Positions 6,181-15,753 of a stretch of DNA of 64,000 bases are shown here, piece after piece (the stretch's first letter is position 1; every line of letters starts with the position of its first letter). The position numbers and the translations under genes were made by a program. A model generated the notes under the pieces. It worked only from the letters and a program-made list of their open reading frames with translations, ran no database searches and was not told where the DNA came from. The DNA is taken from NCBI GenBank assembly GCA_035539175.1, contig DATLIY010000013.1:1-64000 (forward strand), written 5' to 3'. Source of the DNA: Acidisarcina sp. (GTDB lineage: Bacteria > Acidobacteriota > Terriglobia > Terriglobales > Acidobacteriaceae).

Positions 6181-7776
6181 ACTACGGTTACTGGCGTACT
6201 CTTCGTACGGCCCCTTGAAGTCCTCGATGGTTCCGTTGTCAAAATGCCAGATGCGAGTCGCAACTTCGTCGATAAGGTCGTGATCGTGAGTGACCAGTAG
6301 CACGGTGCCTTCGTAACGCTGGATCGCGATATTCAACGCATTGATCGACTCCAGATCCAGGTGATTCGTGGGTTCGTCGAAGATCAGGATGTTCGGCTTT
6401 GCCAGCATCAGCTTGCAGAAAAGGAGTCGCGCCGCTTCACCGCCCGAGAGCGCGTCGGTTGGCTTCAGCCCCTCTTCGCCGCTGAAGAGCATCTGGCCCA
6501 GCAGTCCCCGGATATCCTCTTTGGTGGCCTTCGGATCAAACTGGTGCAGCCAATCGGAGACCGTCATCCCCTTTTCAATAATGTTGGATACGTCCTGCGG
6601 AAAGTATCCGATCTGCGCCTCGTGGCCCCACTTCACCGAACCTCCATCTGTCGTGAAGCCGGGCTCCTCAAGATCGCGATTGCCCGCCAGCAGGGATTTC
6701 AGCATGGTTGTCTTGCCGAGTCCATTGCGCCCCATCAGGCAGACCTTTTCTCCCCGCATCACCGCCGAGTTAAAGCCCTGGATCACCTTCAGGTCTCCAT
6801 AGCTCTTGGAGAGGTCCTCGATTTCGAGCACATGTTTGCCGGATGGCCGCAGCATGTCAAAGCGGATGTACGGGCGTTGAATGTTCGAGCGTGCCAGGTC
6901 GTTTGTCTGCAGGCGCTCGACTTCCTTCTTACGGCTCGTAACCTGGCTGGAGCGGGTGCCGGCGGCAAAGCGCGCAATGAACTCATTCAGTTGGGCAATC
7001 TTCTTTTCGCGCTGGGCGTTCTCCGCCTCCAGGCGTGAGCGGATTCCGGTCTTGGCCAGCACCATCTCGTCATAGCCGCCGGTGTAGGTGATGATCGTCT
7101 CATAATCGATATCGGCGATGTGCGTGCACACGCTGTTCAGGAAGTGGCGATCGTGAGAGATGGTGATCAGCGATCCTTCGAAATGGAGGAGAAAATCCTG
7201 CAGCCAGTGAATGGAGTCAAGATCCAGATAATTCGTAGGCTCATCGAGCAGCAGCGCCTGTGGTTTGCCGAAGAGGGCCTGGGCCAGCAGCACACGGACC
7301 TTTTGCCCACCTTGCAGCTCGCCCATCTTGCGCTCGTGGATCTCATCGGGAATGTCGAGGCCTTGCAGCAGAATCGCCGCATCGCTCTCGGCCGTGTAAC
7401 CATCCTCTTCGCCTACGATGCCTTCCAGTTCGCCGAGGCGCATTCCATCTTCATCCGTCAACTCACTCTTGGAGTAGATCTTTTCGCGTTCCTCCAATGC
7501 CGACCATAGGCCCTTGTTGCCCATAATGACGGTGTCGATCACACGATACGCGTCGAAGGCGAACTGATCCTGACGGAGCACGCCGAACTTCCGCGGACGG
7601 ACGACCGAGCCCTTCTGAGCATCGATTTCGCCGGTCAGGATCTTCATGAAGGTCGATTTGCCCGCGCCATTTGGACCGGTCAAGCCGTAACGGCGGCCTG
7701 CGATGAAGTTGATCGATACGTCTTCGAAGAGAACCTTCGACCCATAGCGCATACTCACGTTGCTGACTGAAATCAT
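6154..7776 (-). CDS. ABC-F family ATPase, YbiT-like
   Basis: A 540-residue soluble protein with two ABC cassettes and no membrane domain. The first has Walker A GPNGAGKST, signature LQGGQK and Walker B LLLDEPTNYLD. The second has GRNGLGKTT, LSGGEA and LIFDEPTNHLD. The charged linker between them (~240-320) is typical of ABC-F factors, which bind the ribosomal E site and relieve stalled translation or confer antibiotic protection. The start MISVSNVSMRYGSK and the length resemble E. coli YbiT. Its last ten or so residues are encoded by the palindromic repeat at the prophage junction, so the C-terminal tail may be altered. Confidence 0.9.
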   Translation of the reverse strand: MISVSNVSMRYGSKVLFEDVSINFIAGRRYGLTGPNGAGKSTFMKILTGEIDAQKGSVVRPRKFGVLRQDQFAFDAYRVIDTVIMGNKGLWSALEEREKIYSKSELTDEDGMRLGELEGIVGEEDGYTAESDAAILLQGLDIPDEIHERKMGELQGGQKVRVLLAQALFGKPQALLLDEPTNYLDLDSIHWLQDFLLHFEGSLITISHDRHFLNSVCTHIADIDYETIITYTGGYDEMVLAKTGIRSRLEAENAQREKKIAQLNEFIARFAAGTRSSQVTSRKKEVERLQTNDLARSNIQRPYIRFDMLRPSGKHVLEIEDLSKSYGDLKVIQGFNSAVMRGEKVCLMGRNGLGKTTMLKSLLAGNRDLEEPGFTTDGGSVKWGHEAQIGYFPQDVSNIIEKGMTVSDWLHQFDPKATKEDIRGLLGQMLFSGEEGLKPTDALSGGEAARLLFCKLMLAKPNILIFDEPTNHLDLESINALNIAIQRYEGTVLLVTHDHDLIDEVATRIWHFDNGTIEDFKGPYEEYASNRSRISNLLIP

Positions 7777-8030
7777 CTTCCCTTATCTCTTGTTGAATGT
7801 TGCGTTTCTTCGTTGGAGCGCGGTTCAGCGGGAGTCGCTTTTGCTTCCCAGCTTGTCTTTGAGTTTGTCCCGTGCGATGGAAACGGAGGAAACCTCGGGC
7901 GGCGTCCAATCCAGATGGATTGCGGTGTAAGCCGCCCTTTCTACTAGGTTCTCACAGATTCGACGGAGCAGGAAATACCAGCGCCGTTCGAGATCGAACC
8001 GAAAGGTTAAAAAATCGGAAATGCCCTTTG
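7777..8030. other. Intergenic region between feoB and the ABC-F gene
   Basis: These 254 bases follow the feoB stop and hold no confident gene. A minus-strand frame runs from 8118 (inside feoB) to 7825 and could encode a charged peptide ending KLKDKLGSKSDSR. It has no start codon outside feoB and no ribosome site, so I do not call it. The leader of the ABC-F gene must lie here, but no clear promoter hexamers stand out. Confidence 0.4.
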
Positions 8031-9914
8031 TTAAAAGAAGCGCGAAATGACCTGATTCGCAATGAATGCGCCGGTATAAGCCAGTACGAACATATAGGAG
8101 AACTGCAGTACCGGCCACTTCCAGCTATTCGTCTCGCGCCGCACCACGGCCATGGTGGAGGTGCACTGCATGGCAAAGGCAAAGAACACGATCAGCGCAA
8201 TAGCGCCGCCCAGGTGAATGTCCTGGCGCAAAGCCGCCTGCAGGCCCAGCGACTGCGTTGCCGGATCGGTGCCATAGAGCGTGCCCAGCGTGCCCACGAT
8301 TGTCTCCCGCGCAAGCACCGAGGTCAGCAGGCCAATGCCGATCTTCCAGTTGAAGCCGAGCGGACGGATGGCCGGCTCAATCCACTGGCCGAGCTTTCCG
8401 ATTGCGCTATCCGCCAGCAGCGGGAATTTGCCGCCGTGCATGGGCAGGTGACCGAGAATCCAGAGCACAATCGTGACGCTCACAATGATTGTGCCCGCCT
8501 GATGCAGAAAGACGCGAGCACGATCATAGAGCCGCAAACCCAGGGAACGCAGGGTCGGCCAGCGGTATTGCGGTAATTCCAGGATGAACGGCGTTACCGA
8601 GCTCTTCAGGATCGAAGACTTGAGCAGCCGCGCCGTCAGCAGCGCTGCAAGAAACCCGAGCAGGTACAACGAGAGCATGACGCAGGCCCGCAGCCCGAAG
8701 AAGCTTCCCAGCACAGGGCGATTCGGAATGAAGGCCGCGATAATCAGCATGTAGACCGGCAGACGGGCCGAGCACGTCATAAACGGCGCGACGAGAATCG
8801 TAGCAATACGGTCACGCTTGTTCTCGATGGTGCGCGTTGCCATGATCGCCGGTACCGCGCATCCATACGCAGAAAGCAGGGGAATAAACGCCTTGCCGTT
8901 GAGGCCAATACTGCGCATCGTGCGATCGGAAATCAGCGCAGCACGCGCCAGGTATCCTGAATCTTCCAGAATGCCAATAAAGAGAAACAGCAGCAGGATC
9001 TGCGGCAGAAAGACGAGAACCGACTGAACGCCGGTCCACGCGCCATCGATCACGAGTGATTGCAGCCACTCACTGGGAATAAGGGGACGAATCTGCGATC
9101 CCAGGGCCGAAAGCAGGTTGCCGAAGGCATTGCTCAGCGGCTGCCCCATGGTAAAGATCGACTGGAATACGCCGATCACCACTACCACAAACAACAGTGG
9201 ACCCCAGATGCGATGCAGCAGAATCCGGTCAATCTTCAGGCTGGTCTCTGCGGAAAGCGGAGCTTTATATCCCGTCTTGGAACTGATCTGGACAGCCCAC
9301 TGGTGCGTGCTGGCCGCATTCCCGATCACCGGAAGCTGGAAGGGAGCGACCGTGGAGTGCTGATTCAGGAACACGTTAATGGCCTGCAACCCGGTGCCCT
9401 TATTTGCGCTGATCTGCGCTACCGGAGCGCCCAGTTCCTTGGCCAGCTTTAGCGGATCGACAGTGCCGCCGCGTTGCTCCATCAGGTCCGTCATGTTCAG
9501 CAGAATGAGCGTCGGCAAACCCAGCGCCAGGATGGGAGCGGCCAGCATGAGTTGGCGTGTCAGGTGCAGGGAATCAAGAACGAGCAGGACAGCGTCGGGC
9601 ATCGGAGTGCCCGGCATATTGCCCTTCAGAACATCCACCGCAACGCGAGCATCTTCAGAATAGGAATCGAACGTGTAGATGCCGGGTAGATCGATCAGGG
9701 TAAGGTCGCGCCGGCCTATACCGCTAAGGTGGCCGATCTTTTGCTCGACGGTGACCCCGGGATAATTGGCGACCTTCTGCCGCATTCCGGTCAAGCGATT
9801 GAAAAGAGTCGTCTTACCGGAGTTCGGAGGGCCTATAAGGGCGACCGTGTGGATCTCACCCGCAACCTTGGGTGCGATGGGGAGATCAATGGTCGGCGGG
9901 GTGCAGCAGCTCAT
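8031..9914 (-). CDS. feoB: Ferrous iron transporter FeoB
   Basis: A 627-residue inner-membrane protein. The N-terminal G domain has G1 GPPNSGKTT near residue 28, switch region YPGVTVEQK, G3 DLPG and G4 NMTD. The C-terminal part has about ten membrane helices with the gate repeats. FeoB moves Fe2+ into the cytoplasm with nucleotide-dependent gating. It is shorter than the ~770-residue E. coli protein and ends soon after the second gate, with no C-terminal Cys-rich extension. It overlaps feoA by one base (TAATG), so the pair is translationally coupled. Fe2+ uptake suits low-oxygen life and the Fe-S-rich enzymes encoded next door. Confidence 0.95.
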   Translation of the reverse strand: MSCCTPPTIDLPIAPKVAGEIHTVALIGPPNSGKTTLFNRLTGMRQKVANYPGVTVEQKIGHLSGIGRRDLTLIDLPGIYTFDSYSEDARVAVDVLKGNMPGTPMPDAVLLVLDSLHLTRQLMLAAPILALGLPTLILLNMTDLMEQRGGTVDPLKLAKELGAPVAQISANKGTGLQAINVFLNQHSTVAPFQLPVIGNAASTHQWAVQISSKTGYKAPLSAETSLKIDRILLHRIWGPLLFVVVVIGVFQSIFTMGQPLSNAFGNLLSALGSQIRPLIPSEWLQSLVIDGAWTGVQSVLVFLPQILLLFLFIGILEDSGYLARAALISDRTMRSIGLNGKAFIPLLSAYGCAVPAIMATRTIENKRDRIATILVAPFMTCSARLPVYMLIIAAFIPNRPVLGSFFGLRACVMLSLYLLGFLAALLTARLLKSSILKSSVTPFILELPQYRWPTLRSLGLRLYDRARVFLHQAGTIIVSVTIVLWILGHLPMHGGKFPLLADSAIGKLGQWIEPAIRPLGFNWKIGIGLLTSVLARETIVGTLGTLYGTDPATQSLGLQAALRQDIHLGGAIALIVFFAFAMQCTSTMAVVRRETNSWKWPVLQFSYMFVLAYTGAFIANQVISRFF

Positions 9915-10180
9915 TAACCAGCCTCTTCTACCAGATTCGCAGGTGGACGCATCACAATAGACTGCGCTGTTTCCCGCCGCAAGGCTATCTCAATCCCATC
10001 TACGGCATAAACTGTAGGATCTCCGGCAGGAGCGCGGCGCAGCGCAAGCACACTGGCTTCCGGCATGATACCCATATGCATGAGGTGGTATTGCACGGTG
10101 GGCGGCAGATTCAGTTTGCTGACGATCGCAGTTTGCCCAACCTTCAATTCACTCAGTACGTTCAACTTGCGCTTCTGCAT
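9914..10180 (-). CDS. feoA: FeoA, SH3-like accessory protein for ferrous iron uptake
   Basis: An 88-residue cytoplasmic protein with the FeoA pattern: LSELKVGQTAIVSKL, then a turn with HLMHMGIMPEASV and IEIALRRETAQSIVM. FeoA binds FeoB and is needed for transport. A longer frame would start at a TTG (10207). I prefer ATG 10180, which gives the usual FeoA length. A possible CRP/FNR-type site lies about 240 bases upstream. Confidence 0.9.
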   Translation of the reverse strand: MQKRKLNVLSELKVGQTAIVSKLNLPPTVQYHLMHMGIMPEASVLALRRAPAGDPTVYAVDGIEIALRRETAQSIVMRPPANLVEEAG

Positions 10181-10386
10181 TTGCCCGCCTTGCGTCGGTC
10201 GGTCCAAGTGCGACTTGTTTGGTCCGACTTTGAGTATACGACCATTTGGGTCTGAATTACAACCCTAATCCCATCTCATTATCGGGCGGAAAGACGGGAA
10301 GGCGTTGCCTTGTTTTCCTTGGCACCACTTTCCTTGGCTTCCCACTCGTCTGCTTGTTACTTCATCTATGCTTTGGTGTTGCTTTT

Positions 10387-10430
10387 CTTGTATCAGAAAT
10401 ATGTCACTGGTTTATGTGATAACGGTCACA
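10387..10430 (-). promoter_or_regulatory. Candidate CRP/FNR-family operator with weak -10, facing feoAB
   Basis: TGTGATAACGGTCACA at 10415-10430 fits the CRP-type consensus TGTGA-N6-TCACA exactly. Reading leftwards, TACAAG (10392-10387) is a weak 4/6 match to a -10 hexamer. The operator would be centred about 42 bases before the resulting start site, as in class II activation. Activation of feo by FNR under anaerobiosis is known in E. coli; its use here is inferred. The site could instead act on the rightward gene at 10454. Confidence 0.45.
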
Positions 10431-10453
10431 TGGGTCGCCTAAAATCAGCCCAA

Positions 10454-10762
10454 ATGACACCGGAAGACTTCCAGCAATCCCTGTCGCAAAACACTCCGCC
10501 TATGGCGTTCGCGGCGCCTCTTCGCGCGTTGTGGTGGGACGCAAGAGGAGATTGGGAGCAGGCGCATGCACAGGTCGATTCCCTGGAAACCGATCAGGGG
10601 ATGAGGGCGCACGCATATCTTCATCGCAAACAGGGGGATGAGGCAAATGCGGCCTATTGGTATCACAGGGCTGGCAGAGCCACTCCCGCCGTGTCGCTTG
10701 CAGAGGAATGGGGGAGCCTGCTGCAGGAATTTCTGCTGGCAGCATCCCGCAATCTTCTGTGA
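10454..10762 (+). CDS. Conserved small hypothetical protein (about 102 aa)
   Basis: The product is soluble and starts MTPEDFQQSLS. Its core is ALWWDARGDWEQAHAQVD, then MRAHAYLHRKQGD and AAYWYHRAGRA. I know this pattern from a widespread family of small uncharacterised bacterial proteins that resemble a single helical repeat unit. ATG 10430 in the same frame is an alternative start but lies at the edge of the palindrome at 10415-10430. No strong ribosome site precedes either. Function is unknown. Confidence 0.65.
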   Translation: MTPEDFQQSLSQNTPPMAFAAPLRALWWDARGDWEQAHAQVDSLETDQGMRAHAYLHRKQGDEANAAYWYHRAGRATPAVSLAEEWGSLLQEFLLAASRNLL

Positions 10763-11078
10763 GGATGTCCGCATGCCGCTTTAACGACCTCCTGAGTGTT
10801 CCTTGAAATGGAACCCACTAAAAATAGGATCGACATAATCTGTCGACACAAATAATTGGCATCTATGCGTTTTCGTGGTGTGCCAGCCCTGTTTTCCAAG
10901 AGTCGGAGTAGGGCGACGACAACCCTGATTCCGTTTTGCTGGACCTGATGTGTTGTTCGTCACAGCGCCGCAGGAGCCTCAGGAGGAGACTGTCTTAGGT
11001 ATCCCAATACAGGAGCTCGCGGAGCCATTGTGAGGTCGGAAGACCGCTTGTGCCATTGACTGGGATGAAGGGAGAAGC
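10763..11078 (+). promoter_or_regulatory. nifJ upstream region with three palindromes
   Basis: This 316-base gap has no gene. It contains TGTGTTGTTCGTCACA at 10949-10964, one mismatch from TGTGA-N6-TCACA. It also has GTTCC-N7-GGAAC at 10798-10814 and TCGACA-N5-TGTCGA at 10830-10846. A GGGAGAAGC ribosome site precedes ATG 11079. No clear -10 hexamer sits at the expected distance from the CRP/FNR-like site, so its use at nifJ is less certain than at hox and hyp. Confidence 0.45.
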
Positions 11079-14000
11079 ATGAAGGACACAAATACGGTCA
11101 TTCTCGACGCCAACGAAGCAGCCGCGTCGGTAGCGTACCGGCTCGCCGAGGTTGTCGCGATCTATCCGATTACACCATCGTCCCCGATGGCAGAGTGGTG
11201 CGATCAATGGAAATCCGAGGGCAAGAAGAACATCTGGGGTGCCCTGCCTATTGTCGAAGAACTGCAGAGTGAAGGTGGCGCCGCCGGTTCCTTGCATGGT
11301 GCGCTTCAGGCTGGAGCCTTCGCCACGACGTTTACCGCATCGCAGGGCCTGCTGCTGATGATCCCGAACATGTACAAAATCGCTGGCGAATTGACCGCAG
11401 CGGTGATGCATGTAACGGCCCGCACGGTTGCGACGCACGCGCTGTCCATCTTCGGAGATCACTCCGACGTGATGGCCTGCCGCCAGACGGGATTCGCAAT
11501 GCTCTGCTCCAATTCCGTACAGGAAGCAGCCGATCTCGCTCTTGTCTCCCATATCGCCACGCTGGAATCCCGTGTGCCTTTCGTTCACTTCTTCGATGGT
11601 TTCCGGACCTCGCACGAAGTTAACAAGATCATTCCCATCTCGGATGACGATATCCGTGCGCTGCTCGATAACAAGTATGTGGTTGCGCATCGCGAGCGCG
11701 CTTTGAGCTCCGATCGCCCGATCCTCCGTGGTACCGCGCAGAACCCCGATGTGTTCTTCCAGGCCCGCGAAGCCGCCAATCCGTACTACCTGGCCTGCCC
11801 GACGATTGTGCAGGACGTGATGAACCGCTTTGCAAAACAGACGGGCCGCAGCTACAAGCTGTTTGACTATGTTGGCGCACCGGATGCCGAACGCGTCATC
11901 ATCCTGATGGGCTCGGGCGTGGGCGCGGCGGAAGAGGCAATTGAGAACCTGATCGCCCAGGGCGAGAAGATTGGCGTCCTGAAAGTGCGGCTGTTCCGCC
12001 CCTTCTCCTCCGAAGCATTTCTGAACGAATTGCCGGCGACGGTTCGCAAGATCGCGGTTCTCGATCGCACCAAGGAACCAGGTTCTGTAGGTGAACCGCT
12101 CTATCAGGATGTGGTTACCGTCTTCAGCGAGGCCTTCACCGAAGGCAAGACGAAGTTTGCGGAGATGCCGCGCATTATCGGAGGCCGCTATGGCCTGTCA
12201 TCGAAGGAATTCACTCCCGCCATGGTCAAGGGCATCTTCGACGAGCTGAGCAAGCCGCAGCCGAAGAATCACTTCACCATCGGCATTCACGACGACGTGA
12301 CGCACACCAGCCTTGCCTACGATCCCGAGTTCTCCACCGAGAACCCGCGCACCGTACGCGCTCTGTTCTATGGCCTCGGCTCAGATGGTACGGTGGGTGC
12401 GAACAAGAACTCAATCAAGATCATCGGCGCCAACACGCCGAACTATGCTCAAGGGTACTTTGTCTACGACTCCAAGAAGTCCGGAGCTCTGACGACTTCG
12501 CATCTACGTTTCGGCCCGGATCCGATTCGCTCCACATACCTCATTACCAAGGCGAACTTCGTGGCCTGCCACCAGTTCTCCTTCCTGGAGAGGATGGACA
12601 TCGTCTCAGCCGCGGCCCAGGGCGCGGTCTTCCTCCTGAACGCGCCTTACAGTGCGGAGGAGGTCTGGCAGCATATTCCACGCAAGACGCAGAAGGAGAT
12701 CATCGACAAGCAGTTGAAGTTCTACGTGATCGATGGGTATCAGGTTGCGCGCGGCGCCGGAATGGGCAATCGCATCAACACCATCATGCAGACATGCTTC
12801 TTCGCTATCAGCGGCATACTTCCGCGAGAAGAGGCAATTGAGCAGATCAAGAAGTACATCCAGAAGACCTATGGCAAACGTGGTGATGCCGTAGTGCAGC
12901 AGAACTTTGCCGCTGTGGACGCAGCCCTCGCACACCTGCATGAGGTAAAGGTGCCAGCCACCGTGACAGCGACCTTCGAAATTCTGCCGACGATTCCCGC
13001 GAAGGCGCCTGCATTTGTGCGGGACGTTCTCGGCAGGATCGCCGACGGGCACGGCGACGAGTTGCCGGTAAGTGCGCTGCCGGCGGGCGGAACGTTCCCC
13101 ACTGCTACAGCGCAATGGGAGAAGCGGAATATCGCGCAGATTATCCCGGTCTGGGACAAGGATCTGTGCATCCAGTGCGGCAAGTGTGTCATGGTATGCC
13201 CGCATGCAGTCATCCGCGCCAAGGTATTTGACGCTCCGCTGGCTGCAGGAGCTCCGCCTACCTTCAAATCGGTCAAGGCGAAGTGGCGCGGTATGGAGCA
13301 GGATCTCTACAGCCTGCAGGTGGCGGCGGAAGATTGCACCGGCTGCAAGTTGTGCGTGGAGGTCTGCCCGGTAAAGAGCAAGAGCGAAGCCAAGCACAAG
13401 GCGATCAATATGGAGATGCAGGCGCCATTGCGCGAGGCAGAGCGCGAGAACTGGAACTTCTTCCTGTCCCTGCCGGAAGTCGATCGCAGCAAGCTCTCGC
13501 ACACGCAGGTGAAGGACATCCAGCTTCTGCAGCCGCTGTTTGAGTTCTCCGGCGCCTGCGCAGGTTGCGGTGAGACACCATATATCAAACTGCTGACGCA
13601 GCTTTTTGGCGACCGCCTGTACATCGCCAACGCAACTGGCTGCTCGTCGATCTACGGTGGCAACCTGCCGACCACGCCTTACACGGTCAATCCGCAGGGA
13701 CGCGGCCCGACATGGTCCAACTCTTTGTTTGAGGACAATGCCGAGTTTGGCTTCGGCATGCGGAGCGCCCTGGACCAGCAGAAGACGTATGCGGAAGGGC
13801 TCTTGAGCAGCCTCTCCTCGATCCTCGGTGACAAACTGATCCACGAGACACTGGAAGCGGAACAGCGGACCGAGGCGGACATTACTGCACAGCGGGCTCG
13901 CGTAGAGGAGATCCGCAAGAAGCTGAAGACTGCGGATTCCATCGCGGCGCGGACCTTGCTTCCGATTGTGGATTCTCTGGTTCGCAAGAGCGTGTGGATC

Positions 14001-14708
14001 GTCGGCGGCGATGGCTGGGCTTACGATATCGGCTTTGGCGGCGTAGATCAGGTGCTGGGCTCCGGGAAGAACATCAAGATCCTGGTGCTCGACACGGAAA
14101 CCTACTCCAATACCGGTGGCCAGATGTCGAAGTCGACCCCACGGGGAGCTGTTGCGAAGTTCGCCGCGGCCGGTAAACGGACGAGCAAGAAGGACATCGC
14201 GATGGAAGCGGTCAGCTATGGTTCGGTGTATGTGGCGCGGGTTGCCATCGGCGCTCAGGACATGCACACGGTCAAGGCCTTCCAGGAAGCGGAAGCCTAT
14301 GACGGGCCAGCATTGATCATCGCGTACAGCCACTGCATTGCACACGGCTATGACCTGTCGCATGGTCTGGACCAGCAGAAGGCCGCGGTCGCCTCGGGAT
14401 ACTGGCCACTGATGCGCTATAACCCGATGCTCCGCGAGGAAGGGAAGAATCCGTTTCTCCTTGACTCCAAGGCGCCTGCGATTGCGTTGAAGGAATACAG
14501 CTACCACGAGGCTCGCTATACCATGCTGGCTCGCAGTAATCCGGAGGCCGCGAAGATGTTGCTCCGCGAAGCACAGGATGATGTCGAGCGTCAGTGGCGT
14601 GTTTACTCCGGCCGCGCTTCCATGGCGGGCCGCAGTGCCACTCCGGGAATCGCGCCGCCTGAAAAACCCAGCGAAGTCGCTGCCGTCGCGAAGGAAGGTG
14701 AAGAGTAA
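11079..14708 (+). CDS. nifJ: Pyruvate:ferredoxin/flavodoxin oxidoreductase, single-chain type
   Basis: A 1209-residue enzyme that oxidises pyruvate with CoA to acetyl-CoA, CO2 and reduced ferredoxin or flavodoxin. All domains of the homodimeric type are present. The N-terminal pyrimidine-binding domain starts with EVVAIYPITPSSPMAEW. An 8Fe ferredoxin-like insert has CIQCGKCVMVCP near residue 695 and CTGCKLCVEVCP near 752. The TPP domain has CAGCGETPY near 826 and GDGWAYDIGFGG near 977. It overlaps the next gene by one base (TAATG), so both are translated together. The enzyme is oxygen-sensitive in many organisms, which fits the neighbouring hydrogenase and the CRP/FNR-like site upstream. Confidence 0.97.
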   Translation: MKDTNTVILDANEAAASVAYRLAEVVAIYPITPSSPMAEWCDQWKSEGKKNIWGALPIVEELQSEGGAAGSLHGALQAGAFATTFTASQGLLLMIPNMYKIAGELTAAVMHVTARTVATHALSIFGDHSDVMACRQTGFAMLCSNSVQEAADLALVSHIATLESRVPFVHFFDGFRTSHEVNKIIPISDDDIRALLDNKYVVAHRERALSSDRPILRGTAQNPDVFFQAREAANPYYLACPTIVQDVMNRFAKQTGRSYKLFDYVGAPDAERVIILMGSGVGAAEEAIENLIAQGEKIGVLKVRLFRPFSSEAFLNELPATVRKIAVLDRTKEPGSVGEPLYQDVVTVFSEAFTEGKTKFAEMPRIIGGRYGLSSKEFTPAMVKGIFDELSKPQPKNHFTIGIHDDVTHTSLAYDPEFSTENPRTVRALFYGLGSDGTVGANKNSIKIIGANTPNYAQGYFVYDSKKSGALTTSHLRFGPDPIRSTYLITKANFVACHQFSFLERMDIVSAAAQGAVFLLNAPYSAEEVWQHIPRKTQKEIIDKQLKFYVIDGYQVARGAGMGNRINTIMQTCFFAISGILPREEAIEQIKKYIQKTYGKRGDAVVQQNFAAVDAALAHLHEVKVPATVTATFEILPTIPAKAPAFVRDVLGRIADGHGDELPVSALPAGGTFPTATAQWEKRNIAQIIPVWDKDLCIQCGKCVMVCPHAVIRAKVFDAPLAAGAPPTFKSVKAKWRGMEQDLYSLQVAAEDCTGCKLCVEVCPVKSKSEAKHKAINMEMQAPLREAERENWNFFLSLPEVDRSKLSHTQVKDIQLLQPLFEFSGACAGCGETPYIKLLTQLFGDRLYIANATGCSSIYGGNLPTTPYTVNPQGRGPTWSNSLFEDNAEFGFGMRSALDQQKTYAEGLLSSLSSILGDKLIHETLEAEQRTEADITAQRARVEEIRKKLKTADSIAARTLLPIVDSLVRKSVWIVGGDGWAYDIGFGGVDQVLGSGKNIKILVLDTETYSNTGGQMSKSTPRGAVAKFAAAGKRTSKKDIAMEAVSYGSVYVARVAIGAQDMHTVKAFQEAEAYDGPALIIAYSHCIAHGYDLSHGLDQQKAAVASGYWPLMRYNPMLREEGKNPFLLDSKAPAIALKEYSYHEARYTMLARSNPEAAKMLLREAQDDVERQWRVYSGRASMAGRSATPGIAPPEKPSEVAAVAKEGEE

Positions 14709-15724
14709 TGATTGACCTGTCAACAGAGTATCTAGGGCTGAAGCTGAAGAATCCGTTGGTGGTCTCTTCCACCCCGCTTTCTCAGTCCATTGCAACCATT
14801 CGGAGGATGGAAGACTGCGGAGCCTCCGCAGTCGTCCTCTCCTCTCTATTCGAAGAGCAGTTGATTCTCGAGAGCCGGGCACTCGACAAGGATCTGACTC
14901 GCGGAACGGAGTCCTTCGCCGAGTCGTTGGATTATCTGCCCAAATTCGATGATTACCGCCAGGGCCATGAGACTTACCTGGAGCATCTGCGCAAGGCAAA
15001 AGCAGCCGTTTCTATCCCTGTCCTCGCCAGCCTCAACGGCGTGACGCCAGGAGGATGGATTCGCTTTGCGAAGGATATTGAGCAGGCAGGTGCGGATGCG
15101 CTCGAACTGAACACATACTCTCTTGCCACCGATCCGCTGATCTCCAGCATGGACGTGGAAAAGGGAGTGGTGGAACTGGTTCGCCAGGTGAAGGCGAGCG
15201 TCGGTATTCCGGTGAGCGTTAAGCTCTCGCCCTTTTACACCAGCATTTCCAACCTCGCAACGCAGTTGGATGCGGTAGGAGCAGACGGGCTCATTCTCTT
15301 TAACCGCTTCTATCAACCCGACTTTGACATTGAGAACCTGGACGTCGTTCCCAGCCTGCACTTCAGCACTTCGGAAGAACTGCTGTTGAGGCTCCACTGG
15401 GTCGCGATCCTCTTCAGCCACGTCAAGGCCGACCTTGCCATTACGGGCGGCGTCCATACCGCGGAAGATGTTTTGAAGACAATGATGGCGGGTGCCCAGG
15501 TTGCCATGATGGCCTCCGCACTGCACGTTCAGGGCATCGACCACCTTACCAGCCTGCGCGAGCAGATTGTTCGCTGGATGACCGAACATGAGTATGAATC
15601 GATTCGGCAGATGCGTGGCAGTCTGAGCCGGCGTTCAGTACCGGATACCTCGCCTTTCGAGCGCGGCAATTACATCAAGACTCTGAGTTCTTACACGATG
15701 GAGAAGCCGACGACGCTGCAGTAG
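14708..15724 (+). CDS. Dihydroorotate dehydrogenase-like flavoprotein coupled to nifJ
   Basis: A 338-residue TIM-barrel protein of the DHOD/PreA superfamily. The N-terminus (YLGLKLKNPLVVSSTPL), the KLSPF lysine strand and the FMN-phosphate loop (ITGGVHTAEDVLKTMM) are clear. Where true DHODs have NxSCPN or NxSSPN it has NTYSLATD. The serine base may be kept, but the substrate-binding Pro-Asn is lost, so dihydroorotate is unlikely to be the substrate. The start overlaps the nifJ stop. Such a gene beside nifJ is known in several phyla, but its reaction is not established to my knowledge. It may pass electrons or act on a product of the PFOR. Confidence 0.85.
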   Translation: MIDLSTEYLGLKLKNPLVVSSTPLSQSIATIRRMEDCGASAVVLSSLFEEQLILESRALDKDLTRGTESFAESLDYLPKFDDYRQGHETYLEHLRKAKAAVSIPVLASLNGVTPGGWIRFAKDIEQAGADALELNTYSLATDPLISSMDVEKGVVELVRQVKASVGIPVSVKLSPFYTSISNLATQLDAVGADGLILFNRFYQPDFDIENLDVVPSLHFSTSEELLLRLHWVAILFSHVKADLAITGGVHTAEDVLKTMMAGAQVAMMASALHVQGIDHLTSLREQIVRWMTEHEYESIRQMRGSLSRRSVPDTSPFERGNYIKTLSSYTMEKPTTLQ

Positions 15725-15753
15725 ACGCGCCGGTGCAACTCCAAGAGTCCCTG

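Noticed and set aside
7825-8118. Minus-strand frame of 97 codons overlapping the feoB end
   Set aside because: The only start lies inside feoB with no ribosome site. The downstream part looks partly protein-like but cannot be supported.
12606-14999. A 797-codon open frame antisense to nifJ
   Set aside because: It is the mirror of a highly conserved GC-rich gene. The protein is Arg/His/Leu-rich with no domain, and nifJ explains the region.
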